A model generated the notes under the pieces. The model ran no database searches. It was not told the origin of the DNA and worked only from the letters and a program-made list of their open reading frames with translations. Of a stretch of DNA of 28,160 nucleotides, positions 8,449 to 15,333 are shown in pieces. The translations under genes were made by a program, and so were the position numbers. Source of the DNA: an uncultured Mucispirillum sp. (GTDB taxonomy: Bacteria > Chrysiogenota > Deferribacteres > Deferribacterales > Mucispirillaceae). Every line of letters starts with the position of its first letter. Positions within the stretch are counted from its first letter, which is position 1. The DNA lies in NCBI GenBank assembly GCA_910586745.1, contig CAJUJZ010000016.1:1-28160 (forward strand), given 5' to 3'.

Positions 8449-9180
8449 ATGGATAAACTGCTTAATAAAATTGATATTTTAAACAATGAACTTGCTGAAT
8501 TAAAAAAACAGAGAAAAAATATTAGAAATTTAGAAAATGATTTCCAAATAAAATATATATATAACTCTAATGCAATAGAAGGCAACACCCTTACACTTAA
8601 AGAAACAAAAGTTGTGCTTGAAGGTATTACTATTGGCGGTAAAACTTTAAGGGAGCATTTTGAAGTAATAAACCATGCAGAAACTATTTTGTATATAGAA
8701 GATATGGTAAAAAATAAGGAAGAATTAAGTGAATATGTAATTAAATCTATTCACAGCTTAATACTTAAAAATATAGACAATGATAATGCAGGAAAATACA
8801 GAAACCAAAATGTGATAATAAGCGGAGCAGAGCATATTCCGCCAGATTATGTATTAGTGCAGGATAAAATGGAAGAATTTATCAATTGGTATAAAACATG
8901 CAGTAATATACACCCTGTATTAAAGGCTGCAAAACTACATGTGGATTTTGTGGGTATACACCCTTTTATAGACGGTAATGGCAGAGTATCAAGGCTTATT
9001 ATGAATTTAGAACTTTTAAAAAGCGGATATCATGCTCTAAATATTAGAAATGATAAAAAGTCTGCATATTATGAAGCATTAGATATTGCCCACTGTCATA
9101 ATGACTACAGTTTGTTTTATAATCTTATTGCAGAATATGAGCTTGAAAGACTTAAAGAAATAACTGCGTACTATAAATAG
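8449..9180 (+). CDS. Fic family protein AMPylase with N-terminal inhibitory motif
   Basis: This 243-residue Fic-domain protein has the complete catalytic motif HPFIDGNGRVSR (residues 171-182) with His171, so it should be able to transfer AMP (or another nucleotide moiety) to hydroxyl side chains. Near the N-terminus is SNAIEGN (Ser40 to Glu44-Gly45), matching the SxxxE(G/N) inhibitory motif that places it in class II Fic proteins, where the Glu blocks ATP binding within the same chain. That makes it self-inhibited and not dependent on a separate antitoxin, and none is adjacent. The ribosome site AAAGGATAGAGGG precedes ATG 8449. The target is unknown. Confidence 0.93.
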   Translation: MDKLLNKIDILNNELAELKKQRKNIRNLENDFQIKYIYNSNAIEGNTLTLKETKVVLEGITIGGKTLREHFEVINHAETILYIEDMVKNKEELSEYVIKSIHSLILKNIDNDNAGKYRNQNVIISGAEHIPPDYVLVQDKMEEFINWYKTCSNIHPVLKAAKLHVDFVGIHPFIDGNGRVSRLIMNLELLKSGYHALNIRNDKKSAYYEALDIAHCHNDYSLFYNLIAEYELERLKEITAYYK

Positions 9181-9187
9181 TTTCGTG

Positions 9188-9682
9188 TTATTTTACACTT
9201 TCTAAACATCTGTTTACTGCTATTCTAATATCATCTGCTTCCGTAGAGCCCATACCCTCAGCAGAACATTGAAAAATAAGCTTATGAGTTTTTGCATCAA
9301 GTAATTGTATCGTTGCTTCAAGAGTATATGCAATCCCGCCTGCTATATCTCGTTTTCCACTTTGACCGTAATTGATTATAATAGTATTTTCTGGGCTGCG
9401 AATTTCATTTACAACAATAAAATTTTTTTTCATAAAAAAACCAATAATAATATCGCTTGGATTTGTCTGTTGTGTATATGACGAACCATAAGAATATCCG
9501 CTGTAATTGGTATTAACATATCCATTGGTTGAAGTTATTGTATTTGTAGGAAGAACATATACATATTTATATTTTGTATAATCAGCATTTTTAATAATTT
9601 CCACTGGCTTTAATGCACAACCAGCAGATAAAAAAATCATTATTAAAATCAATGGTAACAAGTAAGCAGGCATTCTATACAT
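9188..9682 (-). CDS. Hypothetical lipoprotein
   Basis: The 164-residue product has a type II signal peptide ending in the lipobox LSAGC, with Cys22 as the lipidated residue. It contains a Tyr/Ser/Gly/Asn-rich stretch (about residues 50-75), then an alternating beta-strand pattern (TIIINYGQSG, YTLEATIQLLDA, LIFQCSAEGMG) and an acidic-basic C-terminal helix. The pattern resembles small outer-membrane-associated lipoproteins of the DUF4136-like kind, but I do not assign a family. It begins 12 bases after the stop of the ClsC-like gene, so the two are probably one transcript. The ribosome site is weak. Fic and this gene converge, with only 7 bases between them. Confidence 0.75.
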   Translation of the reverse strand: MYRMPAYLLPLILIMIFLSAGCALKPVEIIKNADYTKYKYVYVLPTNTITSTNGYVNTNYSGYSYGSSYTQQTNPSDIIIGFFMKKNFIVVNEIRSPENTIIINYGQSGKRDIAGGIAYTLEATIQLLDAKTHKLIFQCSAEGMGSTEADDIRIAVNRCLESVK

Positions 9683-9694
9683 TTTTATACCACA

Positions 9695-11350
9695 CTATAT
9701 CAATTTTTCTGGCACTATTTTTAATACAAAAGTAACTATCCGCATTATAAGTGATGTATCTGGAATATGGCTTTTTACTATTTCTTTGCCGTTTCTATAT
9801 GTTTTCCAGTATGTTTTGCCATCTTTTGTATAAAGATGCCATGAAATATATTCTGACATATCTTTTTCCATAGCTTCTCTTAATATTTTAGCAAAATCTT
9901 CATTAAAAAATGCTGCAATAACTTCTGTGTTATAAATAGCAGACCTGCCGTCCAAATTAAAGCTGCCTATCCAGCTTATTTTATCATCTACAACTATAGT
10001 TTTACTGTGCAGTGATGCACCAGAATTTCTTCTATTATATATTTTATACCCTTCATTACGAAATTCATATACATTTATACCATTTGTGACTAAATCATCC
10101 CTGTATCTGTCCCAACCTGAATATACAACTTTTGCATCAGTTGAAGAAAGAGAATTTGTTAAGATATTGACATTTATGCCCCTTTTTGCACCATTAATTA
10201 AATCTTCTGTGCCGCTTTTACCTGGAACAAAATAAGCTGCAGAAATATAGACTGATTTTTTTGTTTCCTGCCATAAGCCATCCAGTGCATTTATAATAGG
10301 GCTTATATATCCTGTGCCTTCTGCTTTTGCAGGGCTGTCTGCTATTAATTTAGAGCTGCCCCAGTAAACTGGGAATTTTTTCTCATTAAAGCTTTTGATA
10401 AATAATTCCAATGCTTTATCAAGTATTTCTTGTTCCTGCTGATAGTAAATAGATTTTTCAGTAATTTCTTTATCCAGAATATGCAGCTCATCTGGGTTAT
10501 TAAGGTTAGGGAAAACATCTACAGGTATAGATTTGTGATAATTCCAGTATTCATTAAAGGAGCCAAGAGCATCTTGAGCAAGTTTTCCTATAAAAAGCAC
10601 ATCAGTATCAGAAAAATTAAGACGAGAGCTGTCATCAAAATAGTTGCTTGCAATATTTCTGCCGCCAATTATAACTGCAGATGAGTCTACTATAAAAAGT
10701 TTATTATGCATTCTGTAATTAAGCCTGCTGATATTAAAAAGAAACTGCGGATATTTTAATATTTTTGAGCGGTATTTATATGGGTTAAAAACTTTTACTT
10801 GTATATTTGGATGGTAGTTTAAAAGCATAATATCACTTGTATCTGATGAAAGTCCATTATCATCTACTAAAATGCGGACTTTGACGCCTCTGTCTGCTGC
10901 TAGTTTCATTTCATGCATTAATATTCTTGATGTAACATCGTTTTCATATATATATGTCTGCAGTTCTATAGAATGGCGTGCCATTCTAACTAAAGCTATC
11001 CTATGTAAAAATGATACTTTACCGCTTTTAATAAGCATAGCACCGCTTTTTGACGGATTATTTTTAAGTTCATCTGCATAAACTATACTTACAGGTGTTT
11101 TTGATATATCATAAGGTGGAATAATAATTTTTGAAGAAATGCGTGTTTTATAATCTTTTGGCAGATTTTTTGTGGAATATATAACAGTTGCACTGCTGGC
11201 AACAATAATAATACCAAAAAGAATAAAAAAAGCTATAAGCATATATCTTCTCCTGGTGTGCTGTTTTAATCTTTTTCTAATGAATAATACTGCTATAACA
11301 ACGCCTGCAATAATAATTAAGTCTATAATACCTGTAATTATTTCAACCAT
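9695..11350 (-). CDS. Phospholipase D superfamily protein, ClsC-like cardiolipin synthase
   Basis: This 551-residue protein has two N-terminal membrane segments (about residues 5-25 and 37-58) and two PLD catalytic HKD motifs: His215-Lys217-Asp222 (MHNKLFIVD, then GGRNI) and His448-Lys450-Asp455 (LHSKTIVVD, then GSFNLDGRS). Segments such as SIELQTYIYENDVT, AADRGVKVRILVDDNG and NIQVKVFNPYKYR follow the ClsC/YmdC branch. ClsC of E. coli makes cardiolipin from phosphatidylglycerol and phosphatidylethanolamine with a partner, YmdB, which is not seen here. Substrate is inferred; a general phospholipase or phosphatidyltransferase role is possible. The two membrane anchors lengthen it beyond E. coli ClsC (about 470 residues). 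Confidence 0.88.
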   Translation of the reverse strand: MVEIITGIIDLIIIAGVVIAVLFIRKRLKQHTRRRYMLIAFFILFGIIIVASSATVIYSTKNLPKDYKTRISSKIIIPPYDISKTPVSIVYADELKNNPSKSGAMLIKSGKVSFLHRIALVRMARHSIELQTYIYENDVTSRILMHEMKLAADRGVKVRILVDDNGLSSDTSDIMLLNYHPNIQVKVFNPYKYRSKILKYPQFLFNISRLNYRMHNKLFIVDSSAVIIGGRNIASNYFDDSSRLNFSDTDVLFIGKLAQDALGSFNEYWNYHKSIPVDVFPNLNNPDELHILDKEITEKSIYYQQEQEILDKALELFIKSFNEKKFPVYWGSSKLIADSPAKAEGTGYISPIINALDGLWQETKKSVYISAAYFVPGKSGTEDLINGAKRGINVNILTNSLSSTDAKVVYSGWDRYRDDLVTNGINVYEFRNEGYKIYNRRNSGASLHSKTIVVDDKISWIGSFNLDGRSAIYNTEVIAAFFNEDFAKILREAMEKDMSEYISWHLYTKDGKTYWKTYRNGKEIVKSHIPDTSLIMRIVTFVLKIVPEKLI

Positions 11351-11459
11351 ATATATTACCTGTTAATATCATTTATTAAAGTAACATATAATATTTATAC
11401 TCTCAACAAAATAATTACAAAAGTATTATATAATAAACAAAGTAGAAGAAAATATCTAT

Positions 11460-13733
11460 TTAAGAACAGCTTTCACATACTTCCTCATTAAAGTTGTATT
11501 TTGGAGTTTTCATATAATAAAGAGTTTTAAGACCAAGCTCCATAGCATATTTTATATCTTCCCAGAGAATTTTAGCGGATTCCGGTTTTGTATAGTAAAG
11601 AGTTACAGACTGGGACTGGTCAATATATTTCTGCCTGATAGCTGCAAGCTCAATAATAGTTTTCGCAGGAATATACCAGCATCTTTCATAAAAAAGCCTG
11701 TTTTCTTTTATGTTTGCCACAAGTGTAGGAATATTCTGCAAGCCTTCTTCCATATAAAATAAATCCATAACTGGCTCAATAGATTCTGTTGCAGAAATAC
11801 TTTTTCCGCTTGTTGCAGTTGGTGCGATTGCTGCTACATAAGCAAACCTTATACCAAATGTTTTTATATCATCTGCTAATCTGTCCCATTTCTTTTTATC
11901 TGCTGATAAATTAAATTTTTTATAATTAAATGAGGAAAGATGAAAAGGTGTTTTTGCCATGCTCCATTTAGAATTTTTAAAAGCTGGGTATGCACCCCTT
12001 TCTTTTGCTAGGGTGCAGGCAGCAGAGTATAAGTGATAATATAAATCATCAAATAAAATATTGGTAAATTCTTTAGCTGCATCATCTGTAAATTTAATTT
12101 TTTTAGATGCCAGCAGGTTTGCATAGTTTAATACACCTATGCCTATAGGTCTGTTTTTTAGATTTGATGCTTTTGCTTCAAGTACTGGATAAAACTGGGT
12201 ATCTATAATATTATCACAGCCCCTTAAAAGAGTATAAGAAAATTCAGTTTTTTCTTTTAATGTCATTTTATCCCATGACACTAAATTTATAGAGCATAAG
12301 TTACATATACCTATCTCACCGCTTTTTCGTATCTGATGTATTTCATATTCTCCGCAGCTGTTTAAATATAATTCTTCGCTTTTTAAAGATGAGGCACTTG
12401 ATGGCACAAGCACTTCTGTACATAAGTTAGATGCACCAATAAATGTGTTTAATACAGACTGTTCATTAATATTATCTACAAAAGTAAAATACAGGTTGCC
12501 GCTTTCTGTGCGTACTTTTAATATAAGATAAAGTAAATCTTTTGCTTTTACAGTTTTTTTACGGATGCCTGGCTTTGTTTCATATTCTATGTATGCTTTT
12601 TCAAATTCTTTACCATAAGTGCAGTTTAAAAGCGGTGTATCTTTTGGGTCAAATAAAGTAATATCTGCATCCTGCTCAACTCTTTCTTTAAAAAGATTAT
12701 GTATGCGGATAGAATACATTAATTTTCTGGCTCTTGTATCTTCTGTGCCGCCAGCATCCTTTAACATTATCATATCCTGCACATCATAATGCCAGAAAGG
12801 AAATGTTACAACACATGAGCCTTTTCTTTTACTTTGCTGGTTAAATGCTGATACCGTCTGCTCTAATCTTTTAATAAATGGCACAGGACCATCTGATATG
12901 CCATTAAATGATGCTATTTTTGAGCCTGATGAGCGAATATTAGAAACATCATAAGCAATACCCCCTGAAAATTTTGAATAAAGAGCAATATTACCATCTG
13001 TCTGGTTTAAGCTCCATGTATCATCATCTGGAGTATTTAATACACAGGAAGCAAGCTGCGGATTTTTGTAACCGCTGTTCATAATTCGTGGTGTTGCAAA
13101 TGTTATTTTATGCGTACTTAACATATCATAAGTTTCTTTTATATACTGCATTCTTTTTTTCTTATCATCATTGTAAAATGAAAACATTGCAGCTACCATA
13201 TAAGTAATCTGTGGAAGTTCCAGTTTTTTATTTTTTATAGTTTTACAATATTTTGTAAAAAATGTATTTAATGCCTTATATGTAAATAAAAAATCTCTGT
13301 CTGGCACTATCATCTCATGTAATAAGTCTATTTCCTTATGGGAAAATGAGTTTATAAATTCTTTAGAATAAATGCCTGCTTTTACTCCGCGGCTAAACAC
13401 TATGCTTAAATGAGGATATTGACCCGTTTTTTTAAGTCCGTAAGTTTCTTTATATATTTTCATTAAATAAAGCCTTTCTGCTATCTCATCATATTCTGTA
13501 TAAAGGGGGCTTATGTTATTTACAGCTGTAGTAATAAGAGCATCATATAAATCAGTAATTTTCATTTTATTATTTATTTTAATATTTAAATCTTTTAATA
13601 ATTTATCAGTAAATGCTCGTTTACCATCTGCTGCCCAGCTTGTAACTTTCCTAAGTTTTTCTTCGTTATATGGTTCTTCTCTTCCATCTCGTTTTATTAT
13701 TATATGTTTTTTACCTTCTGTAAGTATTACCAT
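11460..13733 (-). CDS. nrdA: Class Ia ribonucleoside-diphosphate reductase, large subunit
   Basis: The 757-residue alpha subunit reduces ribonucleoside diphosphates to deoxyribonucleotides. An N-terminal ATP-cone (KRDGREEPYNEEKLRKVTSW, about residues 14-95) predicts dATP feedback inhibition. The substrate-site Cys is in SCVLNTPDDD, the active-site triad Asn-Cys-Glu in NLCTEV, the phosphate loop in PTATSGKSIS, the radical-transfer tyrosines at Tyr739-Tyr740 (LKTLYYMK), and the redox-shuttle cysteines at Cys753 and Cys756 at the very C-terminus. Nothing essential is missing. It begins 7 bases after nrdB with AGGTG as ribosome site, the reverse of the nrdA-nrdB order in E. coli. No clear terminator is visible after the stop. 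Confidence 0.96.
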   Translation of the reverse strand: MVILTEGKKHIIIKRDGREEPYNEEKLRKVTSWAADGKRAFTDKLLKDLNIKINNKMKITDLYDALITTAVNNISPLYTEYDEIAERLYLMKIYKETYGLKKTGQYPHLSIVFSRGVKAGIYSKEFINSFSHKEIDLLHEMIVPDRDFLFTYKALNTFFTKYCKTIKNKKLELPQITYMVAAMFSFYNDDKKKRMQYIKETYDMLSTHKITFATPRIMNSGYKNPQLASCVLNTPDDDTWSLNQTDGNIALYSKFSGGIAYDVSNIRSSGSKIASFNGISDGPVPFIKRLEQTVSAFNQQSKRKGSCVVTFPFWHYDVQDMIMLKDAGGTEDTRARKLMYSIRIHNLFKERVEQDADITLFDPKDTPLLNCTYGKEFEKAYIEYETKPGIRKKTVKAKDLLYLILKVRTESGNLYFTFVDNINEQSVLNTFIGASNLCTEVLVPSSASSLKSEELYLNSCGEYEIHQIRKSGEIGICNLCSINLVSWDKMTLKEKTEFSYTLLRGCDNIIDTQFYPVLEAKASNLKNRPIGIGVLNYANLLASKKIKFTDDAAKEFTNILFDDLYYHLYSAACTLAKERGAYPAFKNSKWSMAKTPFHLSSFNYKKFNLSADKKKWDRLADDIKTFGIRFAYVAAIAPTATSGKSISATESIEPVMDLFYMEEGLQNIPTLVANIKENRLFYERCWYIPAKTIIELAAIRQKYIDQSQSVTLYYTKPESAKILWEDIKYAMELGLKTLYYMKTPKYNFNEEVCESCS

Positions 13734-13740
13734 TTTACAC

Positions 13741-14823
13741 CTATAAATCGTTTTTTAATATGCCTTTTTGGTAAGATGTGTTTGATGTTTCCTGCAATGC
13801 TGCATTCTGCTTGTTAATATTTCTGTAGTTATTAAACCAGTCAATAATATCTGTTTTTTCTTCTTTCATATATGGATTATCTATTATGCCTATATCTTTT
13901 AAACGGATATTTGCCCAGTATTTTATGAAATTTTCTGATATCTGGCTGTTTATGCCTGCCACTTCATAATCATCAAAAAGATATTTTGCCCACTGTATTT
14001 CTTGGTTTACGACTTCTTTTGCTGTGCTTAATGCAGTTTTCTTGAAAAATTCGTTATCAAAAAGATGCTTAAAACCTTCATTTTCATCACGAGCTAAAAT
14101 ATTTAAAATATTTTTACCTGTAACCACATGGACAGATAATTCATCATGGGCTATCAGCTTAATAGTTTTAGTAAATCCTGCTATAGCATCATTATAGCTG
14201 TTGTTTATTACAAAAGTTACTAAAAAGGAAAAAGGAAACTTTATGCCTTCTAAATAATATATACCTAAAAGCAGGCTTAACAGAGCTTTCTTTTTATCTT
14301 CAATATTAATAGATTCATCATCAGATAAACATAAATCAGAAACATTGTCAAAAAGCATACATTCTCTTTCCATACGCCTTTTTACAAAGTTATCATTGTA
14401 AACTAAATCTAAAGTTGCAGCAGCTTCATGTCCAAAAACTTCTGATAAGCCATAAGAATATGATTCTGCGTGTATTGCTTCTTCTACAGCTATTCTTGAA
14501 TATAAAAGGCTCCATATAGAGCTTGTTACTACTCTGCTCATTACAAAACTAAGCCCGCTTGTAACACCACTGTCCATTAATGTCTGGTATGCAATATTAA
14601 GTTTAAATGCACGCTTTGCATTTTCCGGCAGGCTTTGAAAACGAACTTTATCAGATTTATAATCTATTTCTTTTGTAAACCATGTGTTTCCTTCGCTGGC
14701 TTCTTTTAATTTTTTTGCAATTTCATGTGATATATTATCTATGCGGATATAATGGCCAAAATAGCCAAAAAAAATTTTTTCTTTCTCTGGCTTGAAAGAA
14801 ATATCTAATATTTTACTTTTCAT
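13741..14823 (-). CDS. nrdB: Class Ia ribonucleoside-diphosphate reductase, small subunit
   Basis: The 360-residue beta subunit carries the diiron-tyrosyl radical cofactor. Residues match E. coli R2 position for position in the first half: Asp84 (QTLMDSG), Glu115 and His118 (EEAIHAESY), and the radical Tyr122. Further ligands are Glu192 (LEGIKF) and Glu228 (AHDEL). The last ligand motif reads HDELSVHV, giving Glu-x3-His (His232) where R2 proteins normally have Glu-x2-His. The codons at this place read cleanly, so it is not a frameshift. A C-terminal tyrosine (Tyr351, TSNTSYQKG) corresponds to the one passing the radical to NrdA. ATG 14823 has ACAAGGAAAT as ribosome site. Expression should be set by the cobalamin riboswitch upstream. 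Confidence 0.95.
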   Translation of the reverse strand: MKSKILDISFKPEKEKIFFGYFGHYIRIDNISHEIAKKLKEASEGNTWFTKEIDYKSDKVRFQSLPENAKRAFKLNIAYQTLMDSGVTSGLSFVMSRVVTSSIWSLLYSRIAVEEAIHAESYSYGLSEVFGHEAAATLDLVYNDNFVKRRMERECMLFDNVSDLCLSDDESINIEDKKKALLSLLLGIYYLEGIKFPFSFLVTFVINNSYNDAIAGFTKTIKLIAHDELSVHVVTGKNILNILARDENEGFKHLFDNEFFKKTALSTAKEVVNQEIQWAKYLFDDYEVAGINSQISENFIKYWANIRLKDIGIIDNPYMKEEKTDIIDWFNNYRNINKQNAALQETSNTSYQKGILKNDL

Positions 14824-14857
14824 AAAAACTATTTCCTTGTAACATATTGATACTAAA

Positions 14858-14940
14858 TAATAAAAACTAACCAGACAGACTTATAAATATGATATGTACG
14901 AACGAGGTCAATGCACGCAAAAATACCTGCTGTCTGGTTA
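14858..14940 (-). terminator. Riboswitch expression platform: intrinsic terminator before nrdB
   Basis: An 11-bp perfect inverted repeat (TAACCAGACAG at 14940-14930 read on the minus strand, pairing with 14878-14868) encloses a 51-base loop and is followed on the minus strand by GTTTTTATTATTT. It sits between the cobalamin aptamer and the nrdB ribosome site, about 45 bases before the start codon, exactly where a transcription-attenuating terminator would be expected. Part of the loop can form a small inner stem (AGGT with ACCT). The antiterminator pairing partner was not identified by eye. Confidence 0.65.
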
Positions 14941-14997
14941 GTCAAGAGTATGGGTATATTGTAAAAAAGAATGTTAAATAGAGTTATATCTCATGGA

Positions 14998-15147
14998 CTT
15001 CCCTCCGAAGAATAATGAATGAGTTAAGCATATCCTGACTTGCTTTCAACCTCTACCCGCCTTCCCGAATATCAGTGGCATAATGGGCTTTGTCTAGCAT
15101 ACAGTTGCGGGGGCAGTGCAGGCATCTCACCTGCTTCCGCTTATCTC
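14998..15147 (-). promoter_or_regulatory. Cobalamin (B12) riboswitch upstream of nrdBA
   Basis: Read on the minus strand, the element has the conserved blocks of the cobalamin aptamer in the right order: GGAAGCAGGTGAGATGCCTGC, the CCCGCAACTGT core (15101-15119 as GCACTGCCCCCGCAACTGT), GCCACTG (15079-15073), CGGGAAGGCGGG, and the B12 box AAGTCAGGATATGC (15041-15028). The closing stem P1 pairs 15147-15139 with 15029-15021, with one mismatch. The CTTCGGAGGGAAG hairpin (15010-14998) corresponds to the peripheral stem whose loop makes the kissing contact in AdoCbl-type switches. It controls nrdB-nrdA only. Known precedent: class Ia nrdAB under a B12 riboswitch in Streptomyces, where B12-bound RNA represses the B12-independent reductase. 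Confidence 0.93.
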
Positions 15148-15156
15148 TATTTATTT

Positions 15157-15183
15157 ATTATCAGAAAAAATTTTTTTATTCAA
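15157..15183 (-). promoter_or_regulatory. Candidate promoter for the riboswitch-nrdBA transcript
   Basis: On the minus strand TTGAAT (15183-15178) and GATAAT (15162-15157) are separated by 15 bases, slightly short. Transcription would begin near 15150, right at the first base pairs of the cobalamin aptamer, which supports the call. Confidence 0.4.
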
Positions 15184-15333
15184 GCATAATTTTTTTTACA
15201 AACATTAAAGTGTTGATATATTAATAGAAAAATTTTAAAACGACATATAATATCGCAAAACATTAATAAAATAAAATTATTGATTTTTAATCACAGTATG
15301 ATAGAGTAAAAAGATTACTAAAAAGGTTAAATT

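Noticed and set aside
10430..11366. Plus-strand open frames opposite the phospholipase D gene
   Set aside because: They are shadows of a gene with two complete HKD motifs and have no ribosome sites.
14858..14940. Insertion-sequence ends or a phage attachment site formed by the 11-bp repeat
   Set aside because: No transposase or integrase is near, and the position between aptamer and nrdB with a T-run explains it as a terminator.
15280..15302. Promoter TTGATT/TATGAT before the large envelope protein gene
   Set aside because: The boxes are only 11 bases apart, too close for a sigma-70 promoter.
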